Assembly (NCBI GenBank): GCA_905221605.1
Contig: CAJNDS010002603.1
Span: 126,001 to 190,000, forward strand
DNA: 64,000 nucleotides
Origin: Symbiodinium natans
Lineage: Eukaryota; Sar; Dinophyceae; Suessiales; Symbiodiniaceae
Direction: 5' to 3'
The notes under the pieces were generated by a model that ran no database searches, had not been told where the DNA came from, and saw only the letters and a program-made list of their open reading frames with translations. A program made the position numbers and the translations under genes. Shown one piece after another: positions 26,301 through 34,940 of the stretch (its first letter is position 1; each line of letters starts with the position of its first letter).

Positions 26301-29300
26301 GTGGCTACATTTACGTGTGTGGAGCCACGAGCATGGGAAAGCAGGCGCGGCGGCAGCTGGCGGATTCGGGCTGTGCAGCTGCGACAGTGGAGAGGTTGAG
26401 GGTTAAATTGTATTGGCAGTTTCGGGATTACAAGCAACTGCAGACAATGCCAGTCAGCAAGTAGCCGTGAGCAACTCCGGGCTGAACTCGCCTGCAGCAG
26501 TTCTGTCAGGTTCGAGATGAGCTGGAGCTCGCGCTGGGCAGTGCAGACTACCTTGAGCGACTAAAGACGGAACAGCGCTATGTCGAAGAGCTGTGGTGAG
26601 ATACAGTAGTTTGTACTTACTGCAGCTGGCTTTGTGCCACTCCCCTGTCCCGTCCTGCAGCGCGTAAGCTGGGAGGGAGGGGCTGATAATGTCAACGGCC
26701 AGAATGGCTTTGCCATCTGACGTTAGCCAGATCGGAGATACGTATAGACTATAGATAGACACAATGTTAGACTAACTGTTAGACATACATAGACGGTGAG
26801 GCTCCAGTTGGGTGGCCAAGGTGCCTGGCTCACGTGAACTCTCTTTTTGCTAGATGCGAGGGCAAGACCCCCCCCCCCCCCCAAAAGAAGGATTCGAACT
26901 GAACAGCCTGATCTCCAGTCACTAGTCAAATTCACTCCAATCGACCGCTTTCGAGCAGACTACAGAGCAGACGATCCCAGTTACCATCAGACTAGACATG
27001 TCCAGGCGCCTCAAGGTCTGGGCAAGTCCAGTGACTCGCTGACCACAGAGTGGAGCAAGTGCCTACAGAGCCGTCGGATCGATGGCCCCTTTCAGTCGCG
27101 CCCACGGACGTTGCAGCGCTGCAGCGGGCGCGTCTTGGGCTTTAGCGTTTTCGCGCGTTCAGGGCCGCGCCGGCCATTCGAATTGAAAGCCCCATGCAGC
27201 ATGGTACGAGTGTAGCCATAGCACAGTGCCTTGGGGCGCCGGGCCTGAGCTCTATATATGGTCAGTTCTCTACATTATCGTCTCTTTGTGGGAGGTTACT
27301 AAAATGCTAGGGGCCGTAGTACAACAGTGATCCAAAAGGGACCATGATGTAGAGGACTCACCACATAACTTTCATCTGTGATCAAGTGGTGGTCCGTTGG
27401 GATAGCACAATTCACTACAAAGCAGCACGCAATCACCGCAGCAGCAACACGACGTGCCACCACCTACCGTGGCATTAGCCTGCAGGAAGCTGCAAGCGCT
27501 CGCTCGACAAAGAAGTCTGCAGAGCGCATGCATGGGCATGGGTTCTAGTTGGCGTCTGATAAGACTGGCATTTGTTTCTGGGGTTCTGGGAAGCACATGC
27601 TGTACCAGAACGGCATAATTAGGGGAGCGATGCGACTTTTCAGACTGATACTGTGAGCTCCATGTTGGGTGCTCTCTCTCTCTCTCTGCACACGTGCTCT
27701 CTCTCTCTCTGTCTGTCACTTTTTGACATACTTTTTCGTCGCCGTTGTGTTGACGCAGGTCGAAGGCTTGGCGCGCGAGCCGGCGAAGAGCGTTGAGGAG
27801 CTCAAGGCCATTACTTGAGAAAAGGGTTCCTCGGGTGCACTCGACCCTTCGCTCGACCCTTCGAAGCCTGAGCGCAAGGCCGTATTTCAGCGCGGCCTGG
27901 ATCAGCGAGCAGTGGCTGAGAACGCGATGAATGCGGAGAGTTCAAGGTCCCATGTGATCTTCACAGCAACTCGGCATCTGTAGGGCGTTTCGGGTTCAAT
28001 TTTTGAGGTACTGGATATTCCAGGGCATTCGAGGGTTTCCGGTGAGCGTGAGAGCGTGTTGCACATGAGGTCTTCCTGACTCAAGACATTCCTTCTCAAC
28101 AGGGCGGCGTTGAGCGCACCACAAGCAAGCTGCAACTCGGCCAGACGAATCCTGGGGGCGTCTCGCATGGTCTCGCTCTTGCTGGCCCCGGACAGCTTGC
28201 CTCAGTTTTACGAGGCACTTCTGCGACCTTGGTGGCTGCGAGAGGTTGAAGAAAACAGAGGCCTCACAGCTGAATAGGGGAAGACGCAGTAAAGCAGAGT
28301 CTAGCACAGCACAACAGCTGCAAAGCACGGTTGCCTTCGTTGCTGCTATCTGCTTCAATTGCCGCACATACAAGGCTATATATCATTCCAGTCAGGACTA
28401 CATTGTTTCAGCGGCCAAGAAGTCCAAATTCATGTAGTTTGCGTGCCGCATAATCTGATATGGGCGGGGGGGCTGCTATGACTGCTATGAGGTTGAGCAA
28501 GATCGGGATCGCCGACTGGAAGCAATCGAGATCAACAAGAGCTTGTCAGCTCTGGGAGATGTGATCGAGGCCGGGGACACGAACCCGAAGTCCGAGATAT
28601 CGGAACATCTTAAGCAAATCGGCGTTAAGCTCCCCCGGCATGCGGGCTGATGTCAGGCTATCGCGAAGAAGAGGAAGTACATTCCATACAGGACAGATGC
28701 TTTGATGCTTTTGTCTCTGGTTTGGAAGTGCCAGTGCATGTGGGGCTATTGCGGTGGGAATCCTCATTGTTTGGGGAGGTTAGCTTATGTTTTTCATGTT
28801 GTTCTTTTTTTGTAGCATTTTTTTGTGTTGCTTTCCGCTTTTGGCCTTCTGCCGATTGTCGCTTTTTCACCTGATGCTGTCTGCCGGGTTTGCATGTATG
28901 CCATGCCACTGCTACCTGCCAGTTTTCAAAGAACGGACGGAAGGAAGGACAACAGAAAGAAACCGAAAGCAGGAAGAAAAGGAACACACAAAGAAAAGGA
29001 ACAGCACCGAAAAGAAGGAAAGGAAGGAAAGGAAGGAAAGGAAGGCAAGGAAGGCAAGGAAGGAAAGGAAGGACAGGAAGTAGACAGAAAGGAAGGACGA
29101 CAGTGCTCCCCGTTCGTGACGGGGATCCCTTGGTGAGTTGCAAGCACTACCGCCCCTTCTCCCAAAGAACAAGCCCCCCCTTACCCGGCGCTCCATTTGC
29201 TAGAGCCATCCCTCCGGCTTGCTCCGGCTTGGTACTTCCATGAGGGATCATGGGAGGCAAGAGCTGCAAGTGCTGCAAGAGCTGTGGGTCTGAGAAGTTG

Positions 29301-30705
29301 GGCTGTCTTGGGTCCCCAGGCCGTTGTCCTTTTGGCCTTCGCAGGCTGGGCTGCAGGCTTTGGGGCTCCAAAAGACTCCAAGACGAGAGGCCCCACTCGA
29401 GGGCTTAAAAAGAGGCTGACAGAGCCGTTGTTGTCAGCAGAAAGCAACAAAGCCCTGAACCCGGCCAAAGCTCCGGACACGAACCCCTGTGCTCTACAAT
29501 TTCTATCTCCTCTACTCTATCAGGCAAGAAAGCCTGGAAACCACGAACCCCTCTCTTTTGGGAGACTGGAGGCTGAGTTGAGGACTTGCGGGTTCGTGAA
29601 CCCGTGGGTCCGGAGGTCCAGATAGCGACTTTGATGGTGGGAAGGGTGGTTATCCTTAAGCCCGAAACATCCCGGAAACTAACCGGGAAGCTGGGAGAGG
29701 TTGGAAGACTTTGGGAGGGGGCCAGGGAGCCGGGTTAGGCTTACGTTCCTGCCTCGTGCTTCCCAGCCCCTGGAGCCGGGATTCAGCGAATTCTCGTAAC
29801 AGGGCTTAGATCGGTCCTGAGAGCCTGAGAGGGGCTTTATGGGGAGTGGGGTGGTTCCCGGTTCGAGGGCCCTGAGAGCTTGAAGGGACTAATTGAAAGG
29901 TAAATGTGCATATGGCCAAGCTATGCAAAAACTGTTTAGGGTTTAGGGTTTAGGGTTTAGGGGTTTAGGGTTTAGGGTTTAGGGCTCAGGGTTTAGGGTT
30001 TAGGGTTTAGGGTTTAGGGTTTAGGGTTTAGGGTTTAGATACACAACTTTTGTCATGAAATAAGCACAGGATATAGCCAGAAGAAGGTGGGATACAGTTT
30101 TTGCAACCACAGTCTTTTGCTTCAGAAACCCTCAAGCAAAACCCGCAAATACAGTGCTCCTGCCAGCAGATCTGTCGTCACGAAGACAACACAAACATGG
30201 GCACATCTTGCCAAAATCCTAGGCCAAATCCTTTATGTCGCTTTCAATTTGTGTCCTTCTTCACCGAAGCCACAAAGAATAGCCGAGTAATGTCTCCAGC
30301 GCAGTCGAGAAGTAGAGGTCTCCCGTTTGCAACTCCGGGTCAGGAGGTGTGTGCTTGGTGCAAAGGGGTCGACAAAAGCACATCGCCCAGCCCTCCTGAG
30401 CCGTGAGCTGCCAGGAACCACAAGCTGACGCAGTTGCTCCAAGATGCCTTGGGCGGAAGTGCCAAAGTTGGCCCCTCAAAATTGCACTGCACAGCTTAAT
30501 CAAGGCACATATCGTGTTCTCTTGAAAAACAGGCCTTGATGTACGTGAACTGCTCGCCAGCACAATCAAGCATCAAGGAAACGGTGATGCCGCCCTGATT
30601 GTCTGGTTTGTGCTGATCGTTGCGTGCCCATGGTGAGCATTGCAGGTGACAGCATTGAAGCTGGCAAATCGTGCCAAATGCATCGCTGGGGCCCAAGAAC
30701 CTTGA
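8052..30705 (+). CDS. Kinesin-14 family motor protein (C-terminal motor, KCBP-like), multi-exon
   Basis: A minus-end-type microtubule motor. From exon to exon the frame reproduces a whole kinesin head: neck helix (RRRLHNLYQ), DMKGQLRVYCR, VRPLNAREK, P-loop GITGAGKTYTM, MELYNNYLVDLLRP, switch I with SSRSH, switch II region DLGGCERLKKTE, INKSLSALGDVIE, KKRKYIPYR, NHKLTQLLQDALGG, LMYVNCSP and a last helix ending KCIAGAQEP before TGA at 30703-30705. A neck of the kind LYQDMKG before the first strand, and a stop right after the head, are kinesin-14 traits. MELYNNYLVDLL and LKLDKLGMVQ resemble the plant calmodulin-binding KCBP group most. Exons: 8052-8105, 8163-8195, 8298-8375, 9253-~9385, 11082-11132, 11259-11307, 27759-27806, 27879-~27965, 28103-28131, 28215-28260, 28492-28569, 28657-28691, 30415-30466, 30533-30583, 30646-30705. 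I did not find the exons between 8376 and 9252, nor MyTH4/FERM domains upstream. Confidence 0.93.
11516..11548 (+). CDS. Candidate first exon of the reductase (MEKIAQLHLPQ)
   Basis: An ATG at 11516 opens 11 codons ending in CAG|GC, the local donor style, about 90 bp before the hydrophobic exon at 11641. It could be the reductase start. The phase does not fit the AG at 11640 directly, so an intermediate acceptor or another start is needed. Weak call. Confidence 0.25.
11641..26599 (+). CDS. POR: NADPH-cytochrome P450 reductase-type diflavin reductase, multi-exon, nested in kinesin intron
   Basis: Passes electrons from NADPH through FAD and FMN to cytochrome P450s or other haem acceptors, normally at the ER surface. 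Motifs in order: hydrophobic stretch AVDILKIGVALAVVAG (11641-~11695, possible membrane anchor); FMN module (12362-~14670); FAD/connecting module (20983-~23150); NADPH module (from ~23710) with GAGTGLAPFRGF, LFFGCTKRDEDYIYKEE, KELITAFSREQKEK, VYVQHRLKEKSAE and LIADGGYIYVCGATSMGK; C-terminus RLKTEQRYVEELW then TGA (26597-26599). Diflavin reductases of the CPR group commonly end in an aromatic close to the stop, as here. Methionine synthase reductase or a sulfite-reductase flavoprotein are alternatives, but the overall spacing fits CPR best. Several linking exons remain unplaced. It is on the same strand as the host kinesin, so both must be transcribed in the same direction. Confidence 0.9.
12362..14670 (+). 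CDS. POR: Reductase FMN-binding (flavodoxin-like) exons
   Basis: Exons by motif: TGTAEGFAQ (12361-12388, phosphate loop); EAATHEISAAVVDLE (12782-12826); DFDPETFRRHK (12936-12968); AVVMVLATYGEGDPTDNA then AEFFKW (13030-~13100, the YGEGDPTDNA flavin loop); GMKFTVMGCGNRQYVHFN (from 14280); RLECLGAERVYERGEGDDDQ with NIEEDFE (ending 14520); WRENGLWPALRKALG (from 14602). Junctions: GA donor at 12389 and 12827, GC at 12969 and 14521, each joining in phase. The Trp-Arg-Glu exon starts with the G that completes the codon split at 14520. One exon between FFKW and GMKF is missing from my list. Confidence 0.92.
15539..16054 (+). other. Open frame in reductase intron region, unassigned
   Basis: A 171-codon frame whose middle contains short Ala-Ser-Pro-Thr repeats (MASPTASPTATP). 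It lies between the FMN exons and the fold-back element. It could hold an exon of the inter-domain linker, but no CPR motif is seen and the repeat alone may keep the frame open. Confidence 0.2.
16045..17050. repeat. Fold-back (inverted-repeat) element built of GTAGGCCTAC-type palindromes
   Basis: About 1 kb of degenerate short units around the 10-bp palindrome GTAGGCCTAC, arranged as two opposed arms. 16291-16475 is close to the exact reverse complement of 16645-16830, including non-palindromic landmarks such as CTATAAGTAAGCTATCT in the left arm matched by AGATAGCTTACTTATAG in the right. The arms are separated by a unique spacer of about 130-170 bp. Outer parts are diverged but still opposed. 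At the ends, GTTTCTTGAACATACAGAAG (left) resembles the complement of the right end (about 17023-17050), suggesting terminal inverted repeats. No transposase frame is seen. It lies in the intron between the reductase FMN and FAD exons. Confidence 0.88.
17410..17880 (+). other. Intronic open frames, no recognised product
   Basis: Three overlapping frames stay open here, but none shows a motif. I see no exon I can support between the fold-back element and the EF-hand exon at 18883, apart from a weak candidate around 18195-18310 (ADDALAFEYRISEDGEVLG). Confidence 0.3.
17913..17955. repeat. Imperfect (TG)n tract
   Basis: Alternating TG with ATG and CG interruptions over about 40 bp. Confidence 0.8.
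18883..19784 (+). CDS. EF-hand Ca2+-binding exons, between reductase FMN and FAD exons
   Basis: After CCCAG|G (18878-18883) the frame reads IFSFVDKNGDGKLTRKELL. The loop D-K-N-G-D-G-K-L-T-R-K-E is a canonical 12-residue EF-hand, followed by IGLKKSPAAARLFS. A second exon near 19113 gives VRALFGISGGDLEEIQADF, and a third near 19665 gives AEGDVLHRAEFIKHFAEHPE, a degenerate second hand with Gly and Asp in unusual order. The TGA at 19782-19784 may be a real stop, or lie beyond a donor at 19769 (GCATGC|GTGAGC). Either this is a small Ca2+-sensor gene inside a reductase intron, or the exons are spliced into the reductase as an insertion between its flavin domains. The sequence does not decide. Confidence 0.72.
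20535..20612 (+). CDS. Possible exon (EWQDQGMWSIDETLTKRI)
   Basis: A run of about 25 codons after CTGCAG reads as a coherent acidic/aromatic helix and ends near IIDAGMTW at a GTGAGA donor (about 20612). It sits between the EF-hand exons and the FAD-domain exons. Its family is not recognised; it may belong to either. Confidence 0.3.
20983..23160 (+). CDS. POR: Reductase FAD-binding and connecting-domain exons
   Basis: 20983-~21090: DREDLRPIPWKIGCCMPP then FDSLDPEEKFTTRAM, matching by position the start of the FAD module, low similarity. 22103-~22190: VLPENPHDLVQWFAERLGV, the conserved PEN segment. About 22542-22640: LRACCKRLVPFVRDEADSKA, connecting domain. About 22670-22780: MKAFQILADGRMSMRDFFER. 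22949-23006: CFYARPYTIASSSKEDPN, the FAD-binding Arg-x-Tyr-Thr with downstream Ser cluster. 23056-~23150: IAICVSLVQEERRSPEAAVK then AGLCRLREKL. The junction 23006/23056 is exact: AAC-AG with a GC donor, then G-ATA, giving N-R-I-A over a 49-nt intron. The remaining exons, including the REL segment, were not placed. Confidence 0.87.
23710..26599 (+). CDS. POR: Reductase NADPH-binding domain exons and C-terminus
   Basis: About 23710-23848: RASTFRLP and PIVMIG, with about 25 codons between that may be a small unspliced intron. The Gly codon is split at a GT donor (23849) and completed at 23918 to give GAGTGLAPFRGFVREF with KAENGCK (to 23985, GC donor). 24096-24161: RTKTILFFGCTKRDEDYIYK plus E, GA donor. 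About 26053-26114: PALKELITAFSREQKEK, GA donor. 26190-26228: VYVQHRLKEKSAE, GC donor. From about 26285: QLIADGGYIYVCGATSMGKQ. 26510-26599: VRDELELALGSADYLERLK, then TEQRYVEELW and TGA. These are the pyrophosphate, ribose and nicotinamide-side motifs in the family order. The phase between 23985 and 24095 does not close, so one exon or acceptor there is wrong. Confidence 0.9.
27759..30705 (+). CDS. Kinesin-14 motor, 3' exon group (loop 8 to C-terminus)
   Basis: VEGLAREPAKSVEELK (27759-27806) continues the strand broken at 11307 in phase 0. It is followed by AVFQRGLDQRAVAENAMN plus SSRSHVIFT (switch I), GGVERTTSKL, HFCDLGGCERLKKTE (switch II), VEQDRDRRLEAIEINKSL plus SALGDVIE, AIAKKRKYIPY, then NHKLTQLLQDALGGSAK, ALMYVNCSPAQSSIKET and VTALKLANRAKC. 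Donors are GC at 27807, 28132, 28261 and 28570, GA at 28692, GT at 30467 and 30584. The switch II motif is DLGGCE rather than the usual DLAGSE. The intron 28692-30414 carries the telomere-type repeat. A short exon between switch I and GGVERTT may be missing from my list. Confidence 0.93.
28925..29095. repeat. Purine-rich AAGGA/AAGGC tandem repeats
   Basis: A + strand purine run with 5-bp units (AAGGA, AAGGC) most regular at about 29015-29075, in the kinesin intron 28692-30414. Open frames over it, rich in Lys-Glu-Gly or Phe-Leu-Pro, are translation of the repeat. Confidence 0.85.
29935..30038. repeat. Interstitial telomere-type repeat (TTTAGGG)n, about 14 units
   Basis: Near-perfect TTTAGGG units, with one unit lengthened by a G and one reading CTCAGGG. 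This is the plant/dinoflagellate-type telomere heptamer. It lies within the kinesin intron 28692-30414, so it is internal and not a chromosome end. Confidence 0.95.
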
Positions 30706-32249
30706 AGCCCGAAACCTATCCGAATCCTATCCGAAACCTCCAAGCAACTGCCGTCAAGCGTGTGACATCAGCCCTGCCGGCCTCAGGCTCAGCAGATTAA
30801 ATCAGGATGAATGAAGCAGATAGAGAGCGCATGTGCCGTAAATTACGCCGACTCAGTAGCCTGTTTAGGTTCAGCATCATCGCACCATTGAATTGCATTT
30901 CACATCTTGCGAAAGAGCCAGCGCCGCGTTTACCGCAAGATGGGGGCTTTTGCGTTGCCTGTGCAGGTGCCATGTGCCTCCATATGCCTCTTTATTTTGG
31001 GCTTGCTGCCGACCTGGTAGATGTTGTTGCCGATGTGATTTTTGAGGGGCACTTGGCCTGGTTTTCGATTTTCGGTCAATCTGAACAAACACAGCTCAGC
31101 TGCATGCAGGTGTCATGTTCTGGAACGAGCTTCGCTGCCACAGGCACGGCCCAGCATGATCGTCATTTCCAAACCTCGTGGTTCTTGCACCCTTCCGGGT
31201 GATCATGACTCGTATCATGGGTATCGAAACGATTTCCGGGCAGGGGGTTCATTAGTGTCAATTCATCACACTAACTTCTCGGAGGCGGGCAGCCATGTTT
31301 GGCTCTCAATCTGAACATCACTATACCGCTCGTGGACTTGATGGCATCCCTCGCAGTGCTTCAGCCAGAGTTTTAATAAGCTCTGTGTGCGCAAACATTG
31401 TGCGCGACATCGTGCGAACATGAAACCGCTCAGCAACTGAGGACCTCCAAAAGAACAGCCAGGAAGGTGCCCTTGGATGACATGCGTTTTTGGGAGTCTG
31501 TCCATCTCAAAGTGGGCCAAGTCGCCAAGCATTGGACAGCTCAGGCCTCCCGCAAGAAGTCCATGACAATGTCAACGACAATCGGTTATTCTTGGAACCT
31601 GAAGACAGCGAGGCCACGGAACAGTCACTTGATGCTCTCCTTTTTTCTCCACAAATTGCTGTGACATGTTCTGACTCTTCTGACATCTGCAGTATCTGCA
31701 GGTCGCCTCGATGATGGAGTCCCGCAGAGTGGACAAAATCTACGGCAACGACGCCAGAGAGGCACGAGAGTCGCGAGAGGCCGCGGGGCCGGTCAACGGG
31801 ATGTTCTGAAGTATCTGAAAGTGCCGTATTGAACTGAAGTTACACGGGGTATTCACAAGATGTTGGGAGAGGTTCTCTGAGGCTAGAGGGCTACTGTAGG
31901 GCTGCTGTAGAGATGTCTGCTTAGATTCGGAAAGTCGGACGCGTGTATGTGGGACTTGCATGGTCTAGGTCTAGTTTTCATTGTGTAGGTTGAGCATGTT
32001 GGTCTTCTCATGTCGCGCAATTCAACAAATGAGAAGTGTCCTTATCTCCCAACGCTGGGAGGTTGCACAGTGGGAGCTCATGCCACCGCCACCGCAAAAG
32101 GAATCAGGGTGCACCAAAGAACGACATGAGCAGACATCTTTATTTGGGGAGTGCTCGCAGTTAGATGGCTTCCAATGCCTGCCCGTGAAGACGGGTGTTG
32201 TTGCAACGTTTTGGCAGAATTGTGTCTACCTCAGTATAAATGATCTGAG
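30706..32249. other. Kinesin 3' flank; no firm exon
   Basis: Follows the kinesin stop. A + frame at about 31585-31665 (LFLEPEDSEATEQSLDALLF) looks protein-like and could be an N-terminal exon of the downstream RRM gene, but no splice sites settle it. The rest shows no motif. Confidence 0.4.
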
Positions 32250-33890
32250 GTGCCAGACGATCCGTATCACAAACCTGATCAAAGGCCTGAAGTCCAGCGA
32301 GGTGGAATCGGTGTTTTCATCGAAGGCTGGGTTTGAGTGCCTGATGGCGGCCGGATGCGCCTTTGCTTGGAATCTCTTGCATTGAAGGTGGGGCCAGTCA
32401 GGGATTGCAATGTCCGTGACACTACTGCCCGCATCACCTTCGATGCCGCAAACCATGCGAAATTTGCGGTGGACAAGTTCAACGGAAGCATCCTCGACGC
32501 CTTGCAAGATTGTCAACCCTGCTGCACACATGTCTGAGATGTGCTCAGTCCATGCATCACCAAGGAGGCGACGGCTGGAGTTGAAAAGCAGGACTCCAGA
32601 GTCCTGCAATTGCAGCTTTTGCTCAATTCTGCGGAATATCGAAAGTATATACCTTCCATAAGAATTTCATGCAAATAATCTACATGTATACACACGGTGA
32701 CCGAGCGGCCAAGGCAGCCAGTCCCCTGGAACAGCGCAGGGACTGTCCTTCGGGAGATGCCCCATGGTGGAGTTTTGGAACTGGATGTAAAGAAGGTGTG
32801 GAAAATCCGGGGGTGAGGGTTTTCATGTTTGCCTACATGCCAGGGCTTAGAAGTTTCGTGTTTGGAGCTCTTCTTGCTAATCCACTTAACAAAAAAGCCC
32901 ATTGATACTCTTTGTGTCGAATGGGGCCACTGTAGACATTACCAGCAGATCCTTCGTAGTTGCCAGTGGGAGTTCGTGTCTAAGCAGAGGAGCGCACCAA
33001 GGGTCCACACGGTAAACCTTAAAACATGCCAGAACCCACCAAAACCATCAGAACAGTGCACTTCTTGCCCAGTTTGCATGCACGAGATCTTGCACCAAGT
33101 CGTTGTACCATTCTAGCCTCGTCTGAGGGATACACCCTCAGAAGGCGCTGAGCCTGAGTCGTGAGACACCTGACGAGCATAGATTAGTATAGTTAAATCG
33201 CGAAGAGGTGAGGACCCCTGAAAGTCTGCAGCTTGCCAGTCCTGTTCAACGCGTGCAGGGTTGCTGATGAAGTCGTTCAACCCAGTTCAGTGCCAACCTT
33301 TTGTCGATGGTTTGTTTACTTGCTTATATAGCACGGCATCAGTACTGTTTGTACTCGCGTCGTGTATGCAAGTGATACTTCCTCGTGCTCTACTGGTTTC
33401 GGGCACGTTTGGTGAGTGTGTCCTCGCGTCGTGCGAGCAAGTGATACTTCCTCGTGCGCTGTTGGTTTCCGGGCACATTTCACCGGAAGAGTTGGCAAAC
33501 ATTACTGCTCACAGCTGAACTAGAATGAGCACACACTTGTGCAGACAAGTAAGGCTGGAAAAGCATTTCTCTTACATCATTGATTCTGACTGTCATTACC
33601 GCCGTGGAGATTGCTGGCTGACGTTTGCATCTGTGAAGAAGGCACCCTGGCCTTGAGAACGAAGGAAGCTGAGTGAAGAGTGGCACTTGTGTCGGCTTAA
33701 CTTCCACGGAAGTTCTCAGGTCCAAGCAGGTACGGCCCAGACTGGGGACCAGCTCAAGATACTTTACAAGGGCAGCATCATCAAGGCCCGAGGCGTAAGA
33801 AAAAATAAACCAGAGAGAGAAGTGCATATACAGATTTCCGGCTCAAGGTGGTTCTGGACTCCTCGGAGGAGGCCCAAGCAACTGGCATTA
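32250..33890 (+). CDS. RRM-domain RNA-binding protein, partial
   Basis: Exon 32250-32335 reads QTIRITNLIKGLKSSEVESV then FSSK. A 52-nt intron (GC donor at 32336, AG at 32387) leads in phase to VGPVRDCNVRDTTARITF and DAANHAKFAVDKFNG (32388-32498, GC donor). Together these form one RNA-recognition motif: strand 1 as RNP2-like IRITNL, helix 1, strand 2, strand 3 as ARITF in place of the aromatic RNP1, and helix 2. A candidate last strand LKVVLDSSEEAQATGII lies at about 33847-33890. The lack of RNP1 aromatics recalls ALYREF/THO4-type RRMs, but this is only a suggestion. N- and C-termini are not placed. Confidence 0.75.
33353..33480. repeat. Direct tandem duplication of about 58 bp, two diverged copies
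   Basis: 33353-33410 and 33422-33480 share CTCGCGTCGTG, GCAAGTGATACTTCCTCGTG and GGGCAC, with scattered substitutions between the copies. Confidence 0.85.
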
Positions 33891-34857
33891 TCAAAACGTG
33901 AGAGTGTCCAGCTCTGCGATTGCGCAATTTGAGTGACATGCTCGTCGCTCAGCTCATGTGGTGCATGAGCGAAGCTGTCTCACTGATGAATCTGGCTGAA
34001 AAGCCAATGAGTCCGGCAGCTGGCATCCAAAGATCTGGCTCGTTAGGGCGCTGGATGCTCATGTGACAGTGCCTTCTGAGCTGGAATTTCAGAAAACCCA
34101 GCCTTAAGCGCTTAGATCGCTTAGGCGCCCTACTTGAGTTAGTGGTGGTGACTAGCTGCCGCGGCCGTAACGGATGCCGCCATGGACTCTCGTTTGCGTA
34201 TGCATCGCTCGTGAGCGCTTCCTTTTGCATCTATTCCATAGTCGCTCAATTGATGAATCAAACTGGGACCCATATAAGACAAACTGCTGCGATAATGCTG
34301 ATGCACTCTGGCGATGAGACGTTTAGTCAGCCCGCCATTCTGGTTAGCAGACGTGTCACTTGGTCCGTTGGTGCAACATGGCAGATGAGACAGCTGCAGA
34401 GCCTCGGTTGCTACCGGTACCCTGCAAAGCCTACAGGGGCCTACAGTGTCCGATCAGTAGCCCACACACTCTGACAATGGATAGAATACATCATCCCGGG
34501 AGCAGTCTTGCCAACTTGTTGCAGCAAGAGCCGGCATTGCGACTGACCAGCTTGCGGCTAATTATCAGCTCATGATCTTTATGGGCAATCCCAGCCACAT
34601 CTGTGGCAAGCCCAGCCACATCTGTGGAGCCGGCTTCGGAAGCACCCCTTGTTTGGTCCACGTGCAGAAAAGAACGGTGGTTGGCAAGGGGCCTGCAGGA
34701 GCGCTTCTGCAACGTTGCGGGCAAATGACTCGGCAGCGTTTGAGGTGAATCAGCCACTCGAATCACCAGCATCTCCGCGCTGGCCTCAGCCGCCTCAGCC
34801 TCCTCAGCCTTGCACACGAAACTTGTGGTCTTGAATCTCGGCACGATGCCGAAGAAG

Positions 34858-34940
34858 GGAGGGGGGGGGGGGGGGTTGTGGCCGCACCAGGTTGCCGCGT
34901 AGTCTTGCCCCCCCCAAGACGTGGAAGCCCCCCCCCCCCC
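34858..34940. repeat. Paired poly-G and poly-C tracts
   Basis: A run of about 18 G (34858-34875, after GAAGAAGG) is followed about 55 bp later by a run of about 12 C (34929-34940). The two could pair as a hairpin stem. Confidence 0.85.

Larger units (their letters stand above)
11308..27758 (+). other. 16.45-kb kinesin intron that contains a whole reductase gene
   Basis: Donor context GTGCAG|GC (11308), acceptor GACGCAG|G (27758). The flanking exons join in phase 0 to give LKLDKLGMVQ-VEGLAREP, exactly as a kinesin strand should continue, with nothing missing. That is the main evidence that this is one intron. The same-strand diflavin reductase gene lies wholly inside it. Confidence 0.85.

Noticed and set aside
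29935-30038. Chromosome end at the TTTAGGG array
   Set aside because: The repeat is inside a kinesin intron with coding exons on both sides, so it is interstitial.
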